Of a stretch of 64,000 bases of DNA, positions 48,729 through 57,398 are shown piece after piece. The notes under the pieces are model-generated. The model searched no databases. It was not told the DNA's origin and worked only from the letters and a program-made list of their open reading frames with translations. Within the stretch, counting starts at the first letter, position 1, and each line of letters starts with the position of its first letter. Position numbers and translations under genes: made by a program. The stretch is from Microbacterium thalli (GTDB lineage: Bacteria > Actinomycetota > Actinomycetes > Actinomycetales > Microbacteriaceae): contig NZ_JAQZCH010000002.1 of NCBI RefSeq assembly GCF_028737325.1, positions 496,001 to 560,000 on the forward strand, given 5' to 3'.

Positions 48729-50151
48729 TTCCCCGCCTCTCACCCAATCCATGCCGAACGTCAGCGTCCGCGCCGTCGTCGGCTTCCTCGTCTTCTGCGA
48801 ACTCGCCAGCGGGTTCGTGCAGGGCTTTTACGCCCCGCTCCTCGGCGAAATCGCCGGCCATCTGCAGGTGTCGGATGCCGACATCACCTGGTTCCTGACC
48901 GTGCAGACGCTCGCCGCCGCCGTCTGCGTGCCGCTGCTGTCGAAACTCGGCGACATCTTCGGACACCGCCGGATGCTGCGCATCGCGGTCATCGCGGTAC
49001 TGGTCGGCACCCTCGTGACCGCGTTCCTGCCGAGCTACCCGATCGTGCTGATCGCCCGCATCCTCGTCGGCCCGCTCGCGGTCTGGCTGCCGCTCGAGAT
49101 CGCCCTCGTGCACAACCGCATCAAAGGCGAAACGGCCCGCACCTCGATCGGCCTACTCGTGTCGTGCCTCACCGGCGGCGCCATCCTGGGAACGATCTCA
49201 GCCGGACTGTTCTCGGCGATCCTGCCGAGCCTCACGCTCGTGCTGCTGATCCCCGTCGTCTTCGTGGCCGTCAGCGTCTACGCCGTGTTCTTCAAGGTGC
49301 CCGAGTCCACCTCGCGCACCGACGCCCGGATCGACGTCCTCGGCTTCGTGGGCATCGGCCTCGCGATGGTGCTCCTGCTGTTCGGTCTGCGCCTCGCCTC
49401 GAGCGACGGATTCGCGGCGCCGGCCACCATCACCACCCTGGGCGCCGCGCTCGTCGTGTTCGTCCTCTGGGTGCTGTGGGAGCTGCGCTCGCCCTCGCCC
49501 GCCATCGACGTCCGGCTGATCGTGTCACCGCGCCTGGGGCCGGTGTATCTCACAGCGTTCCTGTTCGGCATGGTCATGTTCGGCATGCAAGCGCCCACGA
49601 CGACGTTCCTCACCGCCGATCCGGTCGAGACCGGCTACGGCTTCGCGGCCACGGCGGGAACCGCCTCGGCCGTGACCGCCGTCGTCACGATCCTCGCGAC
49701 CCTCGGGGCGGCGACCTTCGCGCCGATCGCCCGCCGGGTCGGCATCCGCACCGTGCTCATCACCGGAGCGCTCGCCGCGGCATCCGGCTTCCTGATCCAG
49801 ATCGCCTTCCACGACCACCTGTGGCAGATCTTCCTCGTCTCGGCGATCAACGGCATCGGCATGGGCTTCCTGCTCGGCGCGTTGCCGGCGCTCGTGGCCG
49901 AGCTCGCACCCAGCGACTCGACGGGCATCGCGACCGGCGTGTACAACTCCCTCCGCACGCTCGGAGGCTCGACGGCCGGTGCCGTCTTCGCCGTCCTGCT
50001 CGCGGGCTTCACCGCATCGGGCGCACTGCACTCATCCATTCAGGGCTACCTGACCATCTGGGGCGTCGGCGCCGGTGCGTTCCTGGTGGCCGCCGTCGCC
50101 CTGTCATTCATGCGCATCCCGCGCGCCGCCGAACCCGTCACGAAAGGCTGA
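48718..50151 (+). CDS. MFS drug-efflux-type transporter
   Basis: About 477 residues from ATG 48718, overlapping the tetR stop. About 14 membrane helices (DHA2-like size). LGDIFGHRRMLRIAVIAVLV is the loop 2-3 motif A and LIARILVGPLAVWLPLEIAL corresponds to motif B. It likely exports the compound that releases the TetR protein. Start at 48751 (MPNVSV) is possible. Confidence 0.88.
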   Translation: MSPDSPPLTQSMPNVSVRAVVGFLVFCELASGFVQGFYAPLLGEIAGHLQVSDADITWFLTVQTLAAAVCVPLLSKLGDIFGHRRMLRIAVIAVLVGTLVTAFLPSYPIVLIARILVGPLAVWLPLEIALVHNRIKGETARTSIGLLVSCLTGGAILGTISAGLFSAILPSLTLVLLIPVVFVAVSVYAVFFKVPESTSRTDARIDVLGFVGIGLAMVLLLFGLRLASSDGFAAPATITTLGAALVVFVLWVLWELRSPSPAIDVRLIVSPRLGPVYLTAFLFGMVMFGMQAPTTTFLTADPVETGYGFAATAGTASAVTAVVTILATLGAATFAPIARRVGIRTVLITGALAAASGFLIQIAFHDHLWQIFLVSAINGIGMGFLLGALPALVAELAPSDSTGIATGVYNSLRTLGGSTAGAVFAVLLAGFTASGALHSSIQGYLTIWGVGAGAFLVAAVALSFMRIPRAAEPVTKG

Positions 50152-50154
50152 CCC

Positions 50155-51345
50155 ATGACCCCCGATTTCACGGCGGACGCCGTCGCGATCCTCCCCGACC
50201 TCGTCGCCCTGCGCCGGTCGCTCCACGCCGACCCCGAGCTCGGCCTCGACCTGCCGCGCACGCAGCGGCGCGTGCTCGACGCCCTGGCGGGTCTGCCCCT
50301 CGAGATCTCGACGGGCGACAAGACCACCTCGATCGTCGCGGTCCTGCGTGGCGCGCTGCCCGGACCCACCGTGCTGCTGCGCGGCGACATGGACGCACTG
50401 CCGATCGACGAGGCGACCGGGCTCGAGTACGCCTCGACCAACGGCGCCATGCACGCGTGCGGACACGACCTGCACACAGCCGGACTCGTGGGCGCCGCGA
50501 AGCTGCTGTCCGCGCGACGCGACGAGTTGCACGGCTCGGTCGTGTTCATGTTCCAGCCCGGCGAGGAGGGACACGGCGGGGCGAAGATCATGCTCGACGA
50601 GGGGCTGCTGGATGCCGCCGGCGAGCGCCCCGTCGCCGCCTACGCCGTTCACGTCGCGCCGGGCCCCCGCGGTGTGTTCGCCACGCGGACCGGCGCCGTG
50701 GCCGCGGGATCGAACCAGCTGTTCGTCACCGTCCAGGGCCGCGGCGGCCACGGGTCGCAGCCGCACCAGACGCTCGACCCGGTGCCGGTGGCCGCCGAGA
50801 TCGTGCTCGCGCTGCAAGCCTTCGTCACGCGCCGTTTCGACGCCTTCGACCCGGTCGTGCTGTCGGTGACGCGGCTGTCGACCGGCGAGGGCGCCGTCAA
50901 CGTCATCCCCGAGCGGGTCGAGATCGCCGCGACCGTGCGCCACATGTCCACCGCGTCGCTGGCGATCCTGCGGGAGGGCCTGCCGCGGCTGATCGAGGGC
51001 ATCGCGACGGCCCACGGGCTGAGCGCGGACGTCGAGTTCGAGACGATGTACCCCGTGACGGTCAACGACGCCGCCGAGACCGACGCGACGCTCGCCGAGC
51101 TGCGCCACACCTTCGGCGAGCAGCGGGTCGTGGTCATGCCCTCGCCGATGATGGGGTCGGAGGACTTCGCGTTCGTCCTCGCCGAGGTTCCCGGCACGTT
51201 CATCGCCCTGATGACGTCGCCGCCGGACACCGACCTGCGCACGGCCGAGTGGAACCACTCCCCCCGCGTCGTGTTCGACGACGCGGTGCTCGGCGATCAG
51301 GCCGCGGCACTGGCATCCGTCGCCTTCGCCCGCACCGCGCGCTGA
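50155..51345 (+). CDS. M20-family amidohydrolase (hippurate hydrolase/N-acyl-amino-acid type)
   Basis: A 396-residue protein. Metal ligands: LRGDMDALPI (Asp), HACGHDLHTAGL (Cys and His), FQPGEEGHGGA (Glu-Glu), HVAPGP (His) and PMMGSEDFAFV near the C-terminus. The dimerisation domain has GRGGHGSQPHQTLDPV. It hydrolyses N-acyl amino acids or related amides. Located 3 bases after the transporter, so co-transcribed. Confidence 0.88.
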   Translation: MTPDFTADAVAILPDLVALRRSLHADPELGLDLPRTQRRVLDALAGLPLEISTGDKTTSIVAVLRGALPGPTVLLRGDMDALPIDEATGLEYASTNGAMHACGHDLHTAGLVGAAKLLSARRDELHGSVVFMFQPGEEGHGGAKIMLDEGLLDAAGERPVAAYAVHVAPGPRGVFATRTGAVAAGSNQLFVTVQGRGGHGSQPHQTLDPVPVAAEIVLALQAFVTRRFDAFDPVVLSVTRLSTGEGAVNVIPERVEIAATVRHMSTASLAILREGLPRLIEGIATAHGLSADVEFETMYPVTVNDAAETDATLAELRHTFGEQRVVVMPSPMMGSEDFAFVLAEVPGTFIALMTSPPDTDLRTAEWNHSPRVVFDDAVLGDQAAALASVAFARTAR

Positions 51346-51364
51346 CGGGGCGCGGGCCGTCCGT

Positions 51365-52306
51365 TCAGCCGAGCAGTTCGATTCCGAACCCGGCGACGAC
51401 GGCCCGCACCTCCGCCAGGTAGCGCTGGGCCTGCTCGGTCAGCGGGATCGCGGCGTGCCCGATCCAGCCGATCTCAATGCGCTCATCGACATCGAGCGGC
51501 ACCGCGACGATCTCGGGATCGAGGTCGTCGCTGATGATGCCCGTCGAGATCGTGTAGCCATCGAGGCCGATCATGAGGTTGAAGATCGTCGCGCGATCGG
51601 ACACCCGGATCTCCTGCGTGCTCGAGCGGGTCGAGAGGATCTCCTCGGCGAAGTAGAACGAGTTGTTCGCGCCCTGATCGAACGTCAGCCGCGGGAGACC
51701 GGCCAGGTCGTCGAGGGTCGCGCGCGGGCGCGAGGCGAGCGGGTTGCGGCGCGAGACGAAGATGTGCGGCTCGGCGACGAACAGCGGGTGGAACGCCAGG
51801 GTCGAATCGCGCAGGAGCTTGTCGATGACGTGGCGGTTGAAATCGTTGCGGAAGAGGATGCCGAGCTCGCTGCGGAGAGTCCGCACGTCCTCGATGATGT
51901 CCCACGTCCGGGTCTCACGCAGCGAGAACTCGTACTCGGGCGCGCCCGTGCTCTTGACCATGCGCACGAACGCGTCGACGGCGAACGAGTAGTGCTGCGT
52001 CGAGACGCCGAGCAGCCGGCGCGACGGCGGCCGCCCGAGGTACCGCTGCTCGAGCAGCTCGGCCTGCTCGACGACCTGACGCGCATACCCGAGGAACTCG
52101 ACACCATCGGGGGTGAGAGTGACCCCGCGCGCCGAGCGGACCAGCAGGTCGCGCCCGACACGGCTCTCGAGGTCCTTCATCGCCGCCGACATGGTGGGCT
52201 GCGCGACGTAGAGCAGGTCGGATGCCGCCGAGATCGAGCCCTCGGCCGCGACCTCGATGAAGTACTGCAGCTGCTGCAATGTGATTCCGCTTCGACGGCC
52301 GGCCAT
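51365..52306 (-). CDS. LysR-family regulator
   Basis: About 313 residues from ATG 52306 (GTG 52312 also open). HTH: LQQLQYFIEVAAEGSISAAS, then DLLYVAQPTMSAAMKDLESR. The C-terminal part is a periplasmic-binding-like inducer domain. It is divergent from mesX with a palindrome over its start, so it may regulate methionine synthesis or the M20 operon convergent to it. Confidence 0.88.
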   Translation of the reverse strand: MAGRRSGITLQQLQYFIEVAAEGSISAASDLLYVAQPTMSAAMKDLESRVGRDLLVRSARGVTLTPDGVEFLGYARQVVEQAELLEQRYLGRPPSRRLLGVSTQHYSFAVDAFVRMVKSTGAPEYEFSLRETRTWDIIEDVRTLRSELGILFRNDFNRHVIDKLLRDSTLAFHPLFVAEPHIFVSRRNPLASRPRATLDDLAGLPRLTFDQGANNSFYFAEEILSTRSSTQEIRVSDRATIFNLMIGLDGYTISTGIISDDLDPEIVAVPLDVDERIEIGWIGHAAIPLTEQAQRYLAEVRAVVAGFGIELLG

Positions 52307-52321
52307 AGCCACAGACTATGG
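52303..52321. promoter_or_regulatory. LysR-type operator
   Basis: CCATAG-N7-CTATGG, containing T-N11-A, overlaps the LysR start codon and faces mesX. Confidence 0.5.
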
Positions 52322-52425
52322 CACCGGATAGCGACGGCGAATTACCCGATGACACCGCGGCGACCGCACGATGGAGCCACGACCTTCCGTACGGCTCCTC
52401 CGGGGCTCCGCTTGATTGGCTGCTC

Positions 52426-53418
52426 ATGGCGAACGAGTTCACGTTCCGCATCACCACCACGCGCTTCGACGAGGACTACGCCCCGTCCGAGAGCTCGCGC
52501 ATCACGACCAACTTCGCCAACCTTGCCCGCGGCGAGCGCCGACGCGAGAACCTCCGCGGCGCCCTCGCCATGATCGACGGCCGTCTCAACGATCTCGCCC
52601 GTGCCGACAACCCGCGGGGCGACCGGTACACCGCCGAGCTCGACATCGTCTCGGCCCACCTGCGGTTCGCCGACGCAGGCGATGATCGCGAGTTCCCGCT
52701 GCTCGAGGTGCTCGACATCCACATCCTCGACCGCGTGACCGGCGAGCGCCACCCGGGAATCGTGGGCAACAACTTCTCGTCGTACCTGCGCGATTACGAC
52801 TTCAGCATTCTGCTGCCGTCGGCACAGCAGACGCCCGGCGAGTTCGTCGTCCCGGAGGACTTCGGCGACCTGCACGGGAAGCTCTTCCAGCACTTCCTCG
52901 TCTCCGATGCCTACCGTGAGCGTTTCGCCCCGTCCCCCGTCGTGTGCATCAGCGTCTCGACGAGCAGAACCTACCGGCGGAACGGCAATCGGCACCCCGT
53001 CCTGGGTGTCGAGTACGAGCAGGACGCGTTCTCGCTCACCGACGAGTACTTCGCGAAGATGGGCCTGCAGGTGCGGTACTTCATGCCGCGCGGCAGCGCT
53101 GCGCCGCTCGCGTTCTACCATCGTGGCGATCTGCTCGCCGACTACACCGATCTGCAACTGATCGCCACGATCGCCACCATGGAGACGTTCCAGAAGATCT
53201 ACCGCCCCGAGATCTACAACGCCGATTCACCCGCGGGGGACGTCTACCGCCCCTCGCTCGAACGCGCCGACTTCACCCCCACGGAGATCACCTACGACCG
53301 CGTGGAGCGCAGTCAGCTCGCGAGCGCCCAGGGGAAGTACGCCGAAGAGCACCTCGTCGCACCTCATCGTCAGGCGCTTACCCGGTGGGCCGCGCGTTTC
53401 CCGGCGAGCGCACGATGA
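52426..53418 (+). CDS. mesX: DUF1852 protein MesX, partner of MesD
   Basis: 330 residues from ATG 52426; an upstream open stretch to 52318 exceeds the family length. MANEFTFRITTTRFDEDYAP, SSRITTNFANLARGERRREN and ISVSTSRTYRRNGNRHPVLG are DUF1852 features. DUF1852 proteins are required by MesD-type methionine synthases in aerobic bacteria. mesD follows within 20 bases, which supports the assignment. Confidence 0.88.
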   Translation: MANEFTFRITTTRFDEDYAPSESSRITTNFANLARGERRRENLRGALAMIDGRLNDLARADNPRGDRYTAELDIVSAHLRFADAGDDREFPLLEVLDIHILDRVTGERHPGIVGNNFSSYLRDYDFSILLPSAQQTPGEFVVPEDFGDLHGKLFQHFLVSDAYRERFAPSPVVCISVSTSRTYRRNGNRHPVLGVEYEQDAFSLTDEYFAKMGLQVRYFMPRGSAAPLAFYHRGDLLADYTDLQLIATIATMETFQKIYRPEIYNADSPAGDVYRPSLERADFTPTEITYDRVERSQLASAQGKYAEEHLVAPHRQALTRWAARFPASAR

Positions 53419-53435
53419 GCCGGGAAGGATCAGCG

Positions 53436-54488
53436 ATGACGAACACGCTTCTGCCGACCTCGATCGTCGGCAGCCTGCCCAAGCCGTCGTGGCTGGCCCG
53501 GCCCGAGGTGCTCTGGTCGCCGTGGGAGCTCGAGGGCGCCACCCTGGCCGAGGGCAAGCACGACGCCCTGCGCGCGGCGGTCCACGAGCAGAGCCGACGC
53601 GGCATCGACATCGTCAGCGACGGCGAGCAGACCCGCCAGCACTTCGTCACCACCTTCATCGAGCACCTCGACGGCGTCGACTTCGAGAACCGCGAGACGG
53701 TGCGCATCCGCGACCGCTACGACGCGAGCGTGCCGACCGTCGTGGGTGCGGTCAGCCGCCGGCGTCCGGTCTTCGTGGACGACGCGGCGTTCCTGCGCCG
53801 GCAGACCGACCAGCCCATCAAGTGGGCGCTCCCCGGACCGATGACGATGATCGACACGCTCTCGGACCGCCACTATCGCAGCCGCGAGAAGCTGGCCTGG
53901 GAGTTCGCGATCATCCTCAATCAGGAGGCTCGCGAGCTCGAGGCCGCCGGAGTCGACATCATCCAGTTCGACGAGCCCGCGTTCAACGTGTTCTTCGACG
54001 AGATGAAGGACTGGGGCATCGCCGCGCTCGAGCGCGCCGCCGAGGGCCTGCGCGCCGAGACGGTCGTCCACATCTGCTACGGCTACGGCATCGAGGCCAA
54101 CAACGCCTGGAAGGCGACCCTCGGCTCGGAGTGGCGCCAGTACGAGGAGTCGTTCCCGCTCCTGCAGCGCTCCACCATCGACGTCGTGTCGCTCGAGAGT
54201 CACCACTCGCACGTACCGCTCGATCTCATCGAGCTCATCCGCGGCAAGAAGGTGATGCTCGGGGCCATCGACGTCGCCGGCCACAACGTCGAGACGCCCG
54301 AGGAGGTCGCCGATACCCTCCGGCGAGCGCTCGAGTTCGTCGATGCGGACAAGCTGATCCCGAGCACCAACTGCGGCATGGCCCCCCTCCCCCGGCAGGT
54401 GGCCTTCGACAAGCTCAGCGCGCTCGCGGCGGGCACCGGAATCGTGCGCGCAGAGCTCGCGGGATCGGCCGTGGCCACCGTGCGCTGA
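53436..54488 (+). CDS. mesD: Folate-independent methionine synthase MesD (MetE C-terminal-like)
   Basis: 350 residues from ATG 53436 (GGAAGGA upstream; ATG 53415 is also open). It corresponds to the catalytic C-terminal half of MetE only: IVGSLPKP, ALPGPMTMIDTLSDRHY, DIIQFDEPAFNVF, ETVVHICYGYG with the zinc Cys, and STNCGMAPLPRQVA with the second zinc Cys. It lacks the folate-binding N-terminal half. The mesX partner upstream points to the MesD group, which methylates homocysteine with an unknown donor. Confidence 0.88.
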   Translation: MTNTLLPTSIVGSLPKPSWLARPEVLWSPWELEGATLAEGKHDALRAAVHEQSRRGIDIVSDGEQTRQHFVTTFIEHLDGVDFENRETVRIRDRYDASVPTVVGAVSRRRPVFVDDAAFLRRQTDQPIKWALPGPMTMIDTLSDRHYRSREKLAWEFAIILNQEARELEAAGVDIIQFDEPAFNVFFDEMKDWGIAALERAAEGLRAETVVHICYGYGIEANNAWKATLGSEWRQYEESFPLLQRSTIDVVSLESHHSHVPLDLIELIRGKKVMLGAIDVAGHNVETPEEVADTLRRALEFVDADKLIPSTNCGMAPLPRQVAFDKLSALAAGTGIVRAELAGSAVATVR

Positions 54489-54585
54489 CGGCCGGGGGCC
54501 GCCACGCCTGGCGATTATCCCCGGTCCGCCGCCCCTCCTCCCGGTTCTGACCGGCGCAGACTGGCGGCGGAAGGACGGTCGTCCC

Positions 54586-55419
54586 GTGATCTCGATCCCC
54601 GCAGCCCTCAACGCCCAGGCCGACAACGGCATCCACAAGGTGGCGGGTATGGGCTCCCCCGCTCGGTTCACCGTCTCGGGCATGCTCGCCGGCGCCTACA
54701 TCGGCGTCGGGGTCGTGCTGATGGTCAGCGCCGCCGGTCCGCTGGCGGACGCCGGTTCGGGCTGGGCGAAGCTCGTGTCGGGGCTCGTCTTCGGTGTCGC
54801 GCTGACGATCGTCCTCGTCGCCGGCGGCGAGCTGGTGACCTCGTCGATGATGACGCTGCCGCAGGCGGCGTTGATGCGGGCGGTCGGTCCGGGCCGGGCG
54901 ACCGCGGCGATGCTCTGGACGTTCGGCGCCAACCTCGTCGGCTCGGTCCTCTTCGCCGCGCTCATCGTCGCGTCGGGCGTCCTCCACAGCAACCCCGCCG
55001 CCGGCGCCATGGTCAGCGACATGCTCGCCGCCAAAGCGCACGAGGGGCCGGTCGAGCTGTTCGCCCGCGGCATCCTGTGCAACGTGCTGGTGTGCGCCGC
55101 CGTCTGGATGACGGTGCGGCTGCGCAGCGAGAGCGCCCGCATCCTCGTCGTCTTCGCCGCCATCCTCGCCTTCATCACCTCGGGCTTCGAGCACGTCGTG
55201 GCGAACATGACGACCTTCACGATCGGGCTGCTGACCGGCGACCCGTCGGCGACCCTCCCCGGCTTCGCTCTGAACCTCCTCCTCGTCGGCACGGGCAACC
55301 TCGTCGGCGGCGCGCTGATCGTCGGCGCCGGCTACTGGCTCGTGGGCGGATCGCCACGGGTTCGGGATGTCCCGAATTCTGCCCCCCGCGCGCAGATCCG
55401 AGAGACCTCGGCTGGTTAG
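54586..55419 (+). CDS. Formate/nitrite transporter family channel
   Basis: 277 residues from GTG 54586 (GGAAGGAC upstream). Six hydrophobic helices with GMLAGAYIGVGVVLMVSAAG, AGGELVTSSMMTLPQAALMR, ARGILCNVLVCAAVWM and FITSGFEHVVANMTTFTIGL, all typical of FNT pentameric channels. It passes formate, nitrite or similar small anions. The genomic context does not tell which. Confidence 0.9.
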   Translation: MISIPAALNAQADNGIHKVAGMGSPARFTVSGMLAGAYIGVGVVLMVSAAGPLADAGSGWAKLVSGLVFGVALTIVLVAGGELVTSSMMTLPQAALMRAVGPGRATAAMLWTFGANLVGSVLFAALIVASGVLHSNPAAGAMVSDMLAAKAHEGPVELFARGILCNVLVCAAVWMTVRLRSESARILVVFAAILAFITSGFEHVVANMTTFTIGLLTGDPSATLPGFALNLLLVGTGNLVGGALIVGAGYWLVGGSPRVRDVPNSAPRAQIRETSAG

Positions 55420-55431
55420 ACTGAGCCGTCC

Positions 55432-55513
55432 GCGGGAGTGGTGGAATTGGCAGACACGCAGGATTTAGGTTCCTGTGCCTCACGGCGTGTGGGTTCAAGT
55501 CCCACCTTCCGCA
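55432..55513 (+). tRNA. tRNA-Leu(UAG)
   Basis: An 82-nt cloverleaf: acceptor GCGGGAG/CTTCCGC (one G-T pair), D arm TGGTGGAATTGGCAGACAC, anticodon arm CAGGA-TTTAGGT-TCCTG with anticodon TAG, class II variable arm CCTCACGGCGT, and T arm GTGGG-TTCAAGT-CCCAC. CCA is not encoded. Reads CUN, mainly CUA. Confidence 0.95.
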
Positions 55514-55564
55514 CGGATCGGGCGTTCGCCCGTACCGGAGTCATCCTCTCCCGACGGGAAAACC

Positions 55565-56383
55565 GTGCATCAGATCGCTCTCATCCCCTGGCTCGACCCC
55601 GCCACCATCATCAGCGCGGCCGGGCCGTGGGCTCTGCTCGTGGTGTGCTTCATCGTCTTCGCCGAGACCGGCCTGCTGGTCGGCTTCCTGCTGCCGGGCG
55701 ACACGCTGCTGATCATGGCGGGGCTGCTGTCGAACCCCGTCACGCACGCACCGCACGGCGTCTTCGGCATCAACGTGTGGCTCGTGGCGCTGCTCATCGG
55801 GTTGTCGGCCTTCCTCGGCGGTGAGGTCGGCTACGTCATCGGACGTAAGGGCGGTCCCGCCGTCTTCGAGCGCAAAGAGAGCGGGCTGTTCAGCCGACGC
55901 AACGTCGAGCGGACGAACGCGTTCTTCGAGCGCTACGGCGGGGTCACCGTCATCCTGGCCCGTTTCGTGCCCATCGTGCGCACCTTCGCGCCCGTCGCGG
56001 CGGGCGTGGGGAAGATGGCCTGGCACCGCTACACGCTGTACAACCTGATCGGGGCCGTGCTCTGGGGCTTCGGCCTGACGATGATCGGTTACCTCGTCAG
56101 CCTCATCCCCGGCGTCGGCAGTTTCGTCGCGCAGTACATCGACGTCATCCTGCTGGTCGCCGTCGCCGGCACCCTCGTCTTCATCGTCTGGCACTACTTC
56201 GCAGAGAAGCGGAAGTCGAAGAAGGCGATGGCCGCAGGCCCCGACAACTTCACCGACGCCGACGAGGCGCAGGAGCTCGTCCTCGACTCCGAGATCTTCG
56301 AGCAGCACCCGCACCCGCACGGTCGTTCCGAGGCGGGTCGCGTCGGTCCTCCCGCGGACCGGCACGAGCCGCCGCGCGTCTGA
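55565..56383 (+). CDS. DedA-family membrane protein
   Basis: 272 residues from GTG 55565. ETGLLVGFLLPGDTLLIMAG and FLGGEVGYVIGRKGG are family motifs, as is ILARFVPIVRTFAPVAAGVG with the conserved Arg pair. Five to six membrane segments, then a polar tail of about 60 residues. DedA proteins act in lipid scrambling and proton-gradient maintenance. The stop touches the convergent ku stop. Confidence 0.9.
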   Translation: MHQIALIPWLDPATIISAAGPWALLVVCFIVFAETGLLVGFLLPGDTLLIMAGLLSNPVTHAPHGVFGINVWLVALLIGLSAFLGGEVGYVIGRKGGPAVFERKESGLFSRRNVERTNAFFERYGGVTVILARFVPIVRTFAPVAAGVGKMAWHRYTLYNLIGAVLWGFGLTMIGYLVSLIPGVGSFVAQYIDVILLVAVAGTLVFIVWHYFAEKRKSKKAMAAGPDNFTDADEAQELVLDSEIFEQHPHPHGRSEAGRVGPPADRHEPPRV

Positions 56384-57337
56384 TCAGGACGCCTTCGCGC
56401 TCTTCTTCGCGGCCGGCTTCTTCGTCGGAGACTTCTTCGCGGTCGACGTGCTCGCCGACTTCTTCGCGCTGCTCTTCTCCGACCCGCCGTCCTCGTCAGC
56501 GTCGTCGGATGATCGCGAGGCGGATCCACCGCCGCCGGACGAGCCACCGCGCGCCGCGCGGCTGCGCTCGACGCTCGCCCGCAGTGCCTCCATCAGGTCG
56601 ATGACCTCGCCACCGTCCGTGTCGGCCTGCTCGCCGAAGGTCTCGGAGGTGTCGAGCGCGTCGCCCTTCTCGAGCTTGGCCTCGATGAGGGTGCGCAACT
56701 CCTCCTGGTACTCGTCGGTGAACGCGGCCGGGTCGAAGTCGCTCGAGAAGCTCTCGACGAGGGATGCCGACAGCTCGAGCTCCTTCGCCGAGATGCGCAC
56801 CGACTCGTCGAGCGAGGGGAACGCCGCCTCGCGCACCTCGTCGGCCCACAGCAGCGTCTGCAGCACGAGGACGTCGCCGCGCACGCGCAGGGCCGCCAAT
56901 CGCGTCTTCTGTCGCAGCGAGAAGCGGACGATCGCGGTGCGGTCGGTCTGCTCGAGCGTCTTACGCAACAGCACGTACGACTTCGGCGACGACGAGTCGG
57001 GCTCGAGGTAGTACGCCTTGTCGAGGGTCAGCAGGTCGATCTGCTCGCTCGGGACGAACTCGACGACGTCGATCTCGCGGCTGCGCTCGGACGGCAGCGA
57101 GGCCAGGTCATCCTTCGTGAGCACGACCGTCCGGTCGCCGTCGTCGTAGGCCCGGTCGATGTCGGCGTACGGGACGACCTCGCCGTCGATCTCGCAGATG
57201 CGCTGATACCGGATGCGGCCGCCGTCGGCGTTGTGCACCTGGTGCAGCGACACGTCGTGGTCCTCGGTCGCCGAGTAGACCTTCACCGGCACGTTGACGA
57301 GCCCGAACGTCAGGGCGCCTTTCCAGATCGATCTCAT
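56384..57337 (-). CDS. ku: Bacterial Ku, DNA end-binding protein
   Basis: 317 residues from ATG 57337: MRSIWKGALTFGLVNVPVKV, RYQRICEIDGEVVPYADIDR, EFVPSEQIDLLTLDKAYYLE, DEYQEELRTLIEAKLEKGD. The C-terminal 60 residues are a Ser/Ala/Lys-rich tail (TAKKSPTKKPAAKKSAKAS) of the type that binds DNA and recruits LigD. It is divergent from ligD with 61 bases between. Together they perform non-homologous end joining. Confidence 0.95.
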   Translation of the reverse strand: MRSIWKGALTFGLVNVPVKVYSATEDHDVSLHQVHNADGGRIRYQRICEIDGEVVPYADIDRAYDDGDRTVVLTKDDLASLPSERSREIDVVEFVPSEQIDLLTLDKAYYLEPDSSSPKSYVLLRKTLEQTDRTAIVRFSLRQKTRLAALRVRGDVLVLQTLLWADEVREAAFPSLDESVRISAKELELSASLVESFSSDFDPAAFTDEYQEELRTLIEAKLEKGDALDTSETFGEQADTDGGEVIDLMEALRASVERSRAARGGSSGGGGSASRSSDDADEDGGSEKSSAKKSASTSTAKKSPTKKPAAKKSAKAS

Positions 57338-57398
57338 GAGAGCAGTACACACCGCAACCACCCTCCGCGACCAGCGGGTGGCGCAATAGCCTGTCGTC

